Assembly: GCA_031254445.1 (NCBI GenBank)
Contig: JAIRUL010000244.1
Span: forward strand, 1 to 8,873
Source: Chitinispirillales bacterium
GTDB lineage: Bacteria > Fibrobacterota > Chitinivibrionia > Chitinivibrionales > Chitinispirillaceae
Direction of reading: 5' to 3'
DNA: 8,873 nucleotides
Part shown: in pieces, positions 1 through 6,654 of the stretch
How the letters are laid out: each line of letters begins with the position of its first letter
How positions within the stretch are numbered: position 1 is the stretch's first letter
Notes under the pieces: generated by a model
The model's input: only the letters and a program-made list of their open reading frames with translations
Databases searched by the model: none
Told to the model about the DNA's origin: nothing
Translations under genes and position numbers: made by a program

Positions 1-1
1 G

Positions 2-91
2 CCGACATCCGCAAACCCCTACGCGCCGCCGCTGCTGCCGATGGTGGGGGCGAGCACGAAGATATTGTGGAATTTGGAGTTGGCGAAGTAA
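2..91 (+). CDS. 3' end of upstream gene (possible DppA-like substrate-binding protein)
   Basis: Only the last 29 codons are present, running from the left edge to a TAA at 89-91. The peptide begins PTSANPYAPP and ends GASTKILWNLELAK. This frame has plausible protein composition, whereas the other two forward frames read as Arg/Cys-rich or Ala/Gly-rich strings that continue through a terminator-like hairpin. The stop is directly followed by a G8-A-G4 run like those after two other stop codons in this window. A gene just before dppB in such operons is often the periplasmic solute-binding protein (family 5), and an aromatic, hydrophobic C-terminal tail would fit, but no diagnostic motif is visible. 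The function is inferred from position alone. Confidence 0.5.
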   Translation, partial: PTSANPYAPPLLPMVGASTKILWNLELAK

Positions 92-112
92 GGGGGGGGA
101 GGGGATTGCTAA

Positions 113-229
113 ATGCGTCGATTGTTGTGCGTGGGTATTTTTCGAGATGTAGGGGCCGGATATTTTCGGCCCTTTTACAATAAACGTTTGACACCGGTCG
201 GCCGGCCAAAAGAGGGGAGCTATGCTTAA
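113..229 (+). CDS. Candidate 38-aa leader ORF overlapping the dppB start
   Basis: An ATG at 113 opens 38 codons (beginning MRRLLCVGIF, ending KEGSYA) and stops at TAA 227-229, so it overlaps the dppB start codon at 222 in another frame. A G8-A-G4 run (92-104) lies 8 nt upstream, the same arrangement that precedes the starts at 2153 and 6655. The ORF runs through the hairpin at 151-174, so ribosomes on it would cover that hairpin and end at the dppB initiation site. The peptide resembles no family I know and is rich in Arg and Gly. It may be a leader peptide, or a chance reading frame behind a G-rich tract. Confidence 0.2.
   Translation: MRRLLCVGIFRDVGAGYFRPFYNKRLTPVGRPKEGSYA
151..176 (+). 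terminator. Terminator-like or attenuator hairpin upstream of dppB
   Basis: Bases 151-160 pair with 165-174 (core GGGCCG/CGGCCC, with G-U pairs at 152:173 and 159:166) around the tetraloop TATT, and a short T run ends at 176. It lies 59 nt after the upstream stop and 45 nt before dppB. It could end the upstream transcript or act as a partial terminator that lowers expression of the transporter genes relative to the preceding gene. A closely related hairpin lies at 8745-8766. Confidence 0.6.
188..207 (+). promoter_or_regulatory. TTGACA box and GGCCGGCC palindrome upstream of dppB
   Basis: TTGACA, a perfect sigma70-type -35 hexamer, occupies 188-193. No TATAAT-like sequence lies 15-19 nt downstream, where the leader is instead GC-rich, and the gene start is only 28 nt further on, so a standard promoter here is doubtful. 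The perfect palindrome GGCCGGCC at 200-207, preceded by the palindrome ACCGGT at 193-198, could be a protein-binding site or a small hairpin just before the ribosome-binding site. The regulatory role is inferred. Confidence 0.25.
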
Positions 230-1295
230 ACAGTATCCTACTATCAGGTTTATCCTGATGCGGGCGGGGTGGTATTTCATGACTTTCCTCGTCGCGGTGA
301 CGATTAATTTTTATCTGCCGCGCCTTGGCAAGAATAACCCTGTCGATATTATCATGGGCAAGGCCGGCTCGGGGCTAAGCAGCGAGGATGCCCGCCAAAA
401 GGAGGAGAAGTACCTCCAAGAGTTCGGCCTTGTCAAAGTGAAAGATGGCGAGATCGTCCGCAACGCCGAGGGGAAGCCGGTCATGGCCTCCAAGCTCGAG
501 CAGTTCGGCAACTACATCAAGATGTGCTTTATGGGCGACCTAGGGACGTCGTTCCAGACATATCCCAAAAAGGTGCTTGATGTAATAAAGGAGGCGGTGC
601 CGTGGACGATTGCGCTGCAGTTGCCCACGATCCTCTTCGGGTGGATAGTCGGCAACGTGCTGGGCGCTTTGGCCGCCTATAGGCGCGGGGTCTTCGACAA
701 GGTCTTCTTCCCTTTCGCGCTTATCTTGAGCGCGTTCCCGTTCTTCGTCTTCGGAATGCTTCTCGTATACATCTTCGCGGTGCTTTTCCCGTGGTTCCCG
801 GCGATGGGCGGATACGCCACCAACCTCGAAATCGCGCCGTCGTTAGCCTTTCTTTCATCGGCGGCGTACCACTACATACTGCCGTTCTTCTCGATATTCC
901 TGATACTAGCGGGCGGGCAGGCTATCGGCATGAGGTCGATGGGGATATACGAGCTGGGGACGGACTACATACGGTACGCGAAGTCTTTGGGGCTAAAGGA
1001 GGGGAAAGTTCTCATGTACCTCTTCCGCAACGCGATGCTCCCGCAGATTACCGGCCTCGCTTTGAGTTTGGGCACGATGATAGGGGGCGCGCTCATCACC
1101 GAAATGATATTCTCGTACCCGGGCCTCGGGATGGCGATGCTCACGGCTATTCAAAACAGCGACTACCCGATGATACAGGGGTGCACGCTCATCATCACCG
1201 TATCGGTGCTGATAGCCAACTTCACTGTTGACATTTTGATAGGGTTCTTAGACCCCCGCGTCAAAGCAGGGCTTCAGATGGGGAAGGGGGCATAG
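222..1295 (+). CDS. dppB: DppB/OppB-type ABC importer permease
   Basis: First of two inner-membrane permeases of a peptide/nickel-family ABC importer; it would pair with the next gene product to form the translocation path. The 357-aa protein has one N-terminal membrane segment (about residues 14-33), a large periplasmic region (about 34-126) containing the family's GDLGTSF motif (105-111), then further membrane segments. The cytoplasmic EAA loop that docks the ATPases is clear (about 248-275, YIRYAKSLGL...RNAMLP), followed by FSYPGLG (297-303) and the family's C-terminal VDILIGFLDPR (336-346). The periplasmic region carries roughly 18 extra hydrophilic residues near 71-90 compared with typical family members. 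The ATG has a short-spaced G-rich ribosome-binding site (AGGGG at 213-217). The dppC start follows the stop by 2 nt. Family assignment is firm; the symbol is a family name and the substrate is unknown. Confidence 0.93.
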   Translation: MLKQYPTIRFILMRAGWYFMTFLVAVTINFYLPRLGKNNPVDIIMGKAGSGLSSEDARQKEEKYLQEFGLVKVKDGEIVRNAEGKPVMASKLEQFGNYIKMCFMGDLGTSFQTYPKKVLDVIKEAVPWTIALQLPTILFGWIVGNVLGALAAYRRGVFDKVFFPFALILSAFPFFVFGMLLVYIFAVLFPWFPAMGGYATNLEIAPSLAFLSSAAYHYILPFFSIFLILAGGQAIGMRSMGIYELGTDYIRYAKSLGLKEGKVLMYLFRNAMLPQITGLALSLGTMIGGALITEMIFSYPGLGMAMLTAIQNSDYPMIQGCTLIITVSVLIANFTVDILIGFLDPRVKAGLQMGKGA

Positions 1296-1297
1296 CC

Positions 1298-2131
1298 ATG
1301 AAACTTCTAAAAAATTTGTTAAAGTCTCCAATGTTCGTCATCGGCGCGTTGCTCTTTTTGTCGACGCTCCTCATCGCGCTTCTCGGCCCCGTGTTTTACA
1401 AGGTGACGATGGAGCGCGTGGGCGCGCAGTACGGCGCCCCGACCGCGCAGTTTCTTTTGGGGTTAGACGACCTCGGGCGCGACTACGTCTCGCTCCTGCT
1501 TAGGGGCTTGCGGTCGTCGCTCTTCGTTGGGCTCCTAGCCGGGGTCATCGCCACCACCATCGGCACCCTCGTAGGCATCTACGGCGGGTTTAGGGGCGGG
1601 GTAGTCGACGACGTTTTGAATATGCTTACAAACCTCTTCGTTGTCATCCCCTCGTTCGTAGTGCTCATCCTCATCAGCGCGAGCTTCAAAGAGGGTCGGT
1701 CGCTCACGCTTATCGGGGTGATAATCGGCATGACGACGTGGACGTGGAGCGCCCGCGCCGTGCGCGCGCAGTCGGCGGCGCTCAAGAGCAAGGATCACAT
1801 CTCCTTGGCGAAGCTGAACGGGGACAGCACGCTAAGGGTGTTGCTTGTGCACATACTGCCGTACATATTCTCGTACGTCTTCATGGTCTTCATCCTGCAG
1901 GTCTCGTCAGGCATATTGTCGGAGGCCGCGATTTCGATGATAGGCCTCGGCCCGTTAGACACGGTGTCGCTCGGCACCATCCTAAATCAGGCGAAGAACA
2001 CGGGCGCGCTCGGGGACGGGATATGGTGGGCGTTCATACCCGCCACGGTCGTCATCACCTTGTTAGTGTTTGCGCTGTACCTTATAAATACCTCTATGGA
2101 GGGCGTCTTTAACCCCCGCCTGCGCAAGTAG
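1298..2131 (+). CDS. dppC: DppC/OppC-type ABC importer permease
   Basis: Second inner-membrane permease, expected to form a heterodimer with the upstream DppB-like protein. At 277 aa it is of usual family length. It shows the N-terminal membrane segment (about 11-32), the family motif LGLDDLGRD (54-62), which corresponds to the usual LGTDxxGRD, a multi-span core, and an EAA loop at about 160-190 (ALKSKD...LAKLNGDS...HILP). The loop departs from the usual EAARALGAS wording but keeps Ala, Leu, Gly and the HILP end. IGLGPL (215-220) and the C-terminal FNPRLR (271-276) match family ends. Translation is probably coupled to dppB: a G-rich site (GGGGAAGGGGG, about 1280-1290) lies inside the dppB end, 7 nt before the ATG, and the intergenic gap is 2 nt. 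Confidence 0.92.
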   Translation: MKLLKNLLKSPMFVIGALLFLSTLLIALLGPVFYKVTMERVGAQYGAPTAQFLLGLDDLGRDYVSLLLRGLRSSLFVGLLAGVIATTIGTLVGIYGGFRGGVVDDVLNMLTNLFVVIPSFVVLILISASFKEGRSLTLIGVIIGMTTWTWSARAVRAQSAALKSKDHISLAKLNGDSTLRVLLVHILPYIFSYVFMVFILQVSSGILSEAAISMIGLGPLDTVSLGTILNQAKNTGALGDGIWWAFIPATVVITLLVFALYLINTSMEGVFNPRLRK

Positions 2132-2142
2132 GGGGGGAGGGG
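2131..2142 (+). promoter_or_regulatory. G-rich Shine-Dalgarno of dppD abutting the dppC stop
   Basis: The last G of the dppC TAG merges into a run of seven G, then AGGGG, ending 10 nt before the dppD ATG at 2153. The purine-rich tract can pair with the anti-Shine-Dalgarno in several registers. The same stop-G run-A-G run-ATG layout occurs at 89-115 and 6634-6657. Confidence 0.6.
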
Positions 2143-2152
2143 AACAAACGCT

Positions 2153-3124
2153 ATGGCTATATTTGAAGTAGACAAGCTGAGTTTGCACTATCTTACCCGC
2201 TTCGGGCAGAAGATACACGCCGTCACCGACGTCTCTTTCTCTATGGAGCAGGGGGAGATTTTGGGGATCGCCGGCGAGTCGGGCTGCGGGAAGTCCACGC
2301 TTGTGAACGGGCTGATGGGGCTCTTCATACCGCCGCTCTACCCGACAAGCGGCGATGTGCGGGTGGGCGGCGAGTCGCTCATGGGCCGCACGCCGGAGGA
2401 CGTGCGCGCAAGCGTGCTGTCGCGCAAGGTCTCAATGATACCGCAAGGCGCTTTCAACGCCTTAAACCCCACGCGCAAGGTCAAGGACATCGCCGCCGAC
2501 GTGATGGCCGCGCACCTTAAAGGCGTCGACAAAAAGCAGATTTACGAGCGCTTGAAAGACCGCTTCGACCTCTTTGGGATGGATACGAAAAGGGTGCTCA
2601 ACTCCCACCCCATCCAGCTTACGGCGGGCGAGCGGCAGCGGTCGGTCATCGGCATATCGACGCTCCTAAACCCGCAGATGGTGATCGCCGACGAGCCTAC
2701 GTCGGCTTTGGACGTGACTACGCAGAAAGTCGTCATCAAGATGATATTCGACCTTCTCGAGAAGGGGATTTTTTCGACTATGATCTTCATCACCCACGAG
2801 CTGCCCCTTCTGCGCCACGTCGCCAACAACATAGCCATCATGTACGCGGGCGAGATAGTGGAGAAGGGGACGGCCGAGCAGGTCGTTTTCGACCCCCGCC
2901 ACCCCTACACAAAGGCGCTTATGGGGGCTATGCTCAGCGCCGAGCCCGGGCAAAAGCACCGCAAGCCGACGGCCATAGAGGGCGCGCCGCCGAACTTGGC
3001 CAACGCGATAACCGGCTGCCGCTTCGCCGAGCGCTGCCCGTCGGTCTGCGCGGAGTGCAAGCAGAAAAAACAGGAGATCCGAATCGTCGGCGAGAGGCAA
3101 GTGAGGTGCGACTATGCAAAATGA
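2153..3124 (+). CDS. dppD: DppD/OppD-type ABC importer ATPase with Fe-S-type C-terminal cysteines
   Basis: Cytoplasmic ATP-binding subunit that powers the DppBC-like permease as a heterodimer with the next gene product. The 323-aa protein has Walker A GESGCGKST (41-49), Q-loop Q98, Walker B MVIADEPTSALD (176-187, catalytic Glu181) and the switch His215. The signature is LTAGERQR (156-163) where the family usually has LSGGMRQR, so two of the first three positions differ. The C-terminal oligopeptide-transporter extension is complete: HPYT (250-253), GAPPNL (277-282), then Cys289, Cys295, Cys302 and Cys319 in the spacing known to bind a 4Fe-4S cluster in OppD/DppD proteins, plus an extra Cys299. 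It starts 21 nt after dppC and overlaps dppF by 11 nt. Family is certain; the substrate is not visible. Confidence 0.94.
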   Translation: MAIFEVDKLSLHYLTRFGQKIHAVTDVSFSMEQGEILGIAGESGCGKSTLVNGLMGLFIPPLYPTSGDVRVGGESLMGRTPEDVRASVLSRKVSMIPQGAFNALNPTRKVKDIAADVMAAHLKGVDKKQIYERLKDRFDLFGMDTKRVLNSHPIQLTAGERQRSVIGISTLLNPQMVIADEPTSALDVTTQKVVIKMIFDLLEKGIFSTMIFITHELPLLRHVANNIAIMYAGEIVEKGTAEQVVFDPRHPYTKALMGAMLSAEPGQKHRKPTAIEGAPPNLANAITGCRFAERCPSVCAECKQKKQEIRIVGERQVRCDYAK

Positions 3125-3896
3125 TATCCTATTCGAGGCTAAGAACTGCGCGTGCAAGTTTGGGCACGGCAAGAAAGTTGTGAAAGCCGTGGACGACGTG
3201 ACGTTCGACATCAAAGACGGCGAGATAGTCTCGCTCGTCGGCGGGTCGGGCTGCGGGAAGAGCGTCCTCGCTAAGATGATGCTGGGCTTGCACCACCCCA
3301 CGTCCGGCGCGTTTACCTACAAGGGCGAGCCTATCACCGACTATCAGGTTCACTGGCGCGAGGTTCAGGCGGTTTTCCAAGACCCGTTCAGCTGCTTCAA
3401 CCAATTCTTCACAATCCGTTCCCAGCTCAAGTCGGCTTTCGGCATATACAAGGAGAAGCCCTCCAACTTTGAGATGGAGGACCGCGTCGACCAAGCGCTA
3501 TTGGCCGTCAACGTCAAGCCCTCCGAGGTCGAGGGCAAGTACCCGTTCGAGCTCTCCGGCGGCCAAATGCAGCGCATGCTCCTAGCGAGGATTTTCGTCC
3601 TGCGCCCCAAGGTGCTTATCGCCGACGAACCGACGAGCATGGTGGACGCCTGCGTCCGCGCCAACATCTTAGACTACCTTATGAAGCTCAAAGAAGAGTT
3701 GAGCATGACGATAGTCTTCATAACGCACGACATCGGTTTGGCCTATTACGTAAGCGACCGCCTATTCATCATGCACAAGGGCAAGATAATAGAGCAGGGC
3801 GCGCCCGACGACGTAACGCAGCGCCCAAAGAGCGAGCACACGGTGCAGTTGCTTGAGGATATACCGGAGATACATAAGGAGTGGATTAAAAGATAA
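3114..3896 (+). CDS. dppF: DppF/OppF-type ABC importer ATPase, short form
   Basis: Second ATPase of the importer, at 260 aa noticeably shorter than typical DppF/OppF. Walker A is GGSGCGKS (43-50), Q-loop Q89, canonical signature LSGGQMQR (147-154), Walker B VLIADEPTSMVD (167-178, catalytic Glu172) and switch His205. The D-loop reads SMVD instead of SALD. The protein ends soon after a degenerate HPYT region (EHTVQLLEDIPE, 241-252) and lacks the cysteine-containing C-terminal extension that its partner and many DppF homologs have. The ATG lies inside the dppD end, an 11-nt overlap that suggests translational coupling, with GTGAGGTG just upstream as the likely ribosome-binding site. It is the last gene of the inner-membrane cassette; the first barrel gene starts 28 nt later. 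Confidence 0.93.
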   Translation: MQNDILFEAKNCACKFGHGKKVVKAVDDVTFDIKDGEIVSLVGGSGCGKSVLAKMMLGLHHPTSGAFTYKGEPITDYQVHWREVQAVFQDPFSCFNQFFTIRSQLKSAFGIYKEKPSNFEMEDRVDQALLAVNVKPSEVEGKYPFELSGGQMQRMLLARIFVLRPKVLIADEPTSMVDACVRANILDYLMKLKEELSMTIVFITHDIGLAYYVSDRLFIMHKGKIIEQGAPDDVTQRPKSEHTVQLLEDIPEIHKEWIKR

Positions 3897-3914
3897 TGCT
3901 CAATTTTACCGAAT

Positions 3915-3920
3915 GGAGGT
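3915..3920 (+). promoter_or_regulatory. Shine-Dalgarno GGAGGT that points to a TTG start
   Basis: GGAGGT ends 4 nt before TTG at 3925. An in-frame ATG at 3913 overlaps this site and has no Shine-Dalgarno of its own (ATTTTACCGA precedes it). The site therefore favours the TTG start, which also gives a clean signal peptide for the protein. Confidence 0.5.
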
Positions 3921-3924
3921 CCGT

Positions 3925-6636
3925 TTGGCTATATTCATTAAACGCGTAACCCGTGCCGCCGCCGCTTTCGCTGCGGTTGGGGTGATGTTGCCTATTGCGG
4001 CAGGCGCGGGTTCGCTGTCCGATAGGGTAGACAAGGTGGCGGAGAGCATCGACGACCTTGAGTCTAAGGTTCAGTCAACCCTGCTTTCCGGCGGCTCAAG
4101 CCCCGTTTCGTTTTCCGGCGAGGCGCGGCTCAAGGTGCAATACCACAACCTTGGGTACGATGCGCCGGCTTATATGAGAGCCGACAGGAGCTATTTGCAG
4201 TCTGGGTGGGAGGGCAACGAGAACCTCTATCGTTTGGGCATGGTAGCCCGCCCGGGGCGCAACACCGTGCTGTGGTCTAAGATAGGGTTTCAGCACACGC
4301 TAACCGGCAATCAATATTACGGCCGTGTTTTTAACCCCGGTACACCGCCCATAAGCGAGTGGTCGGACAGCCTTGGCTATCCCTACCAGTATAGGCACGA
4401 CAAGGCGCGCAACAGCATAACCATCCACGAAGACATGGCCGCTGGCATTGCGGTGCGCACAGTGCCCGCTTCGTTTTGGGTGAAGCTCGGCAACACGCTG
4501 TGGACAGAGGCTTCCCCGCTCACGGTTTGGAAGTCGCAGCCGCGAAACTTTGCGTGGGAGTACCTGCCCTTTGAGGTCGAGCAGCCAATCGCCCGCTATT
4601 ATGAATATAATATAGCCAAGGGCGAGAAAGCCGGGCGCGCGGCTTGGAACAAGAGGCCGTTCAACGGGATAAACGTAGAGAGCATAAATCTGCCTGCGGA
4701 TATTTACGCCAACTTCGTATACGGGACATTTGAGCGCTACGACAACTTTGAGCGCGAGTACGTTGACTTTGCCGGCGACCTCGCCTATGCGGACGGCGAA
4801 GTCGGCAACTTTCCCGCAAAGGGGTACGGTATCGGCGATTCGTACCGCCACGTCATCCATGGCCGCATCGCGAAGAGCAAGATGTTTGGCGACATGACGC
4901 TTGGCCTCAACTACGTTGGCATAGATTATAAGGAGTACGATGCCCCTTACGTCGCAAAGTTCGACGAGGGCGCCCCGGTTTATCTGTACCTGCGGGAATT
5001 CCAGGGAGATGATTCCATATTTTTTAAGGAGCCCAAGACAGTTTCTGTGGATTTACGCGGGCCTATTGCCGGTCCGTTTTCGATGCATGCGGATTTAGCG
5101 CTCAACTGGACGGATACGGTGTGGATGATCGATGATGTTCCTGCTGACGAAGACCCTGCGCACACGCCGGAGAACCGTGCTGCACATCCGGAGTGGTATA
5201 AGAAACGGGTTGTTGGCGAAGCGGAGTTTGTTCCGGCGTTTTACTCAAAGCTCACATACAACGGCAAGGGCTGGCTTACCGATTCGCTTATGCTAGACCT
5301 CGACCTTGCATGGATAAGCCAGAATTTCTATTCTCCGTTCTCTTTTGCTACGCCAATGGACGCGTTTTATGCTTTCGGCACCAACATGGTGGGCGCCGGC
5401 AAGTTTATAGCCCGCGGCGAGGGTTCGCCTTACACGCAGAACATGGCAGGCGTGAACCTTACCTATACCCCTAAGTTGCCGGGTTACGGCCACATGAGGC
5501 TCAAGTACGGCCAGCACTGGAATATCGAAGACGGGCGCGATCTCCTCTTTTTTCCGCATCGTTTGAACGGTTCCGATATGTTTTCGTTCTATCACAGTTC
5601 TTTCAATAGGTGGGGGAACGGCTTAATAGACAACTCCGTAAAAAGCGGAGGGAGAAAATATTTGGGCCGTTTGGGCGACGAGAGTTTTTTGATCAAGGGG
5701 AGCTACAACACAAACGGTAGCGGCGGCGGCGGCGTGCTGCAGGTAGCCGGCCCGGGCGCGGGCGGATTGCGGAGCGACTATTTGTCGATGTTTGAGGGTT
5801 TTGTAACGTACAATAACCCGAGGGAGGCTTATCTTAACTGGCGGTCAAGTAGAACCAATGCTACCGCTAGCAATGTGAATCAAGATTTGACATTGCCCGG
5901 GGATTTAAGCAATTATACGACCATAAACAACCAGTCGCTCTATGTTTTCTATCCGGACGAAACGGGCGATACCGTACGCTATGAAACCAATACGAGCTGG
6001 GTGCCGGTCAGCAAGAAGAACACATTCAACCTTGAGTTTGACGCCGCCTACGACATAGGCGCTTCCATCGGCTACAAAAAAGACCTTTTTGTGGGAGGGT
6101 ACGCCGGGATAAGCGGCGTAACCCGCGGCATGGCGCCCTTAGCCTTTAGCGAAACGGGCGAGAACAACCTTCTTTGGTCCTTTTACATGAGGCTTGAGCC
6201 GGCAATCGCCCTCCGCAAAAATTTCTATGTCCTCGGCCTCTTCGGTTTTGAGAATTGGCGTTCCGACAAATCGTGGATGATGGTCGCCCACTCTCCGGAC
6301 TACAGCAGAGTTTTAGGTGTTCGCAATGCTACGTCGATAGTAGTGAACCCCACCGGAGGCGCCGCCTACAACACCGGCACTACCGGCAATGCCGCACCTG
6401 TATCTGAGAGGGATTTCGTAAAAGTCCCTATAGACTACCGCGATTTCGCTTATGGCATCGGTTTTGACTGGGATGTTTTAGAACGTGTTGGTCTGCATGG
6501 CCGCTTTAAGGTGATAAGCCATACCGACAAGGGGCTAAACGACAAATACGAGGAGTGGGGCATAGACGCGACTCCGAGCATGAAAAACGATTGGGTTACG
6601 CCGGTAGTTTCATTCGAAGTCAAAACGTGGTTTTAA
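3925..6636 (+). CDS. Large outer-membrane beta-barrel protein, paralog 1
   Basis: About 903 aa from the TTG start (907 from ATG 3913). Residues 1-28 form a Sec signal peptide (MAIFIKRVTR, Ala-rich core, AGA cleavage site). Residues about 30-52 look like a short coiled coil (LSDRVDKVAESIDDLESKV), followed by alternating aromatic/polar beta-strand sequence and a C-terminal TWF, the usual Phe end of outer-membrane barrels. No cysteine is present, so it is not a lipoprotein. No TonB box or plug domain is recognisable despite the size. Shared blocks with the next gene product (FxGExR, VARP, SPLTxW, PxDAxY and a C-terminal GxGFxxxV) show that the two are paralogs. Loops include a Gly-rich stretch near residues 598-612. 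Being 28 nt behind dppF suggests a role in solute entry for that importer. It may be a porin or specific channel; a surface-structural role is also possible. I do not recognise a named family. Confidence 0.8.
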   Translation: MAIFIKRVTRAAAAFAAVGVMLPIAAGAGSLSDRVDKVAESIDDLESKVQSTLLSGGSSPVSFSGEARLKVQYHNLGYDAPAYMRADRSYLQSGWEGNENLYRLGMVARPGRNTVLWSKIGFQHTLTGNQYYGRVFNPGTPPISEWSDSLGYPYQYRHDKARNSITIHEDMAAGIAVRTVPASFWVKLGNTLWTEASPLTVWKSQPRNFAWEYLPFEVEQPIARYYEYNIAKGEKAGRAAWNKRPFNGINVESINLPADIYANFVYGTFERYDNFEREYVDFAGDLAYADGEVGNFPAKGYGIGDSYRHVIHGRIAKSKMFGDMTLGLNYVGIDYKEYDAPYVAKFDEGAPVYLYLREFQGDDSIFFKEPKTVSVDLRGPIAGPFSMHADLALNWTDTVWMIDDVPADEDPAHTPENRAAHPEWYKKRVVGEAEFVPAFYSKLTYNGKGWLTDSLMLDLDLAWISQNFYSPFSFATPMDAFYAFGTNMVGAGKFIARGEGSPYTQNMAGVNLTYTPKLPGYGHMRLKYGQHWNIEDGRDLLFFPHRLNGSDMFSFYHSSFNRWGNGLIDNSVKSGGRKYLGRLGDESFLIKGSYNTNGSGGGGVLQVAGPGAGGLRSDYLSMFEGFVTYNNPREAYLNWRSSRTNATASNVNQDLTLPGDLSNYTTINNQSLYVFYPDETGDTVRYETNTSWVPVSKKNTFNLEFDAAYDIGASIGYKKDLFVGGYAGISGVTRGMAPLAFSETGENNLLWSFYMRLEPAIALRKNFYVLGLFGFENWRSDKSWMMVAHSPDYSRVLGVRNATSIVVNPTGGAAYNTGTTGNAAPVSERDFVKVPIDYRDFAYGIGFDWDVLERVGLHGRFKVISHTDKGLNDKYEEWGIDATPSMKNDWVTPVVSFEVKTWF

Positions 6637-6646
6637 GGGGAGGGGG
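6637..6646 (+). promoter_or_regulatory. G-rich Shine-Dalgarno supporting the ATG at 6655
   Basis: GGGGAGGGGG immediately follows the TAA of the first barrel gene and ends 8 nt before ATG 6655. It is far stronger than the AAAGG-like sequence before the alternative ATG at 6721, so it decides the start used here. Confidence 0.5.
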
Positions 6647-6654
6647 TAATTGTT

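Noticed and set aside
1..180. Frame-1 reading of the left edge, open from base 1 to a TAA at 178-183
   Set aside because: It is Ala/Gly/Arg-rich and runs through the terminator-like hairpin; the frame ending at TAA 89-91 is more protein-like and ends at a typical junction.
791..1231. Plus-strand open frame (146 codons) inside dppB
   Set aside because: It is an out-of-frame His/Arg/Gly-rich reading within a fully conserved permease, with no initiation signal.
2666..3301. Minus-strand open frame (211 codons) across the dppD/dppF junction
   Set aside because: It is antisense to two clear ABC ATPases with all motifs intact, and its composition is typical of a shadow frame.
4300..4860. Minus-strand open frame (186 codons) inside the first barrel gene
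   Set aside because: Antisense shadow; no ribosome-binding site or recognisable domain.
3925..6636. TonB-dependent receptor interpretation of the 903-aa protein
   Set aside because: Size fits, but I see no TonB box and no plug-domain sequence after the signal peptide; the N-terminus matches the smaller paralog instead.
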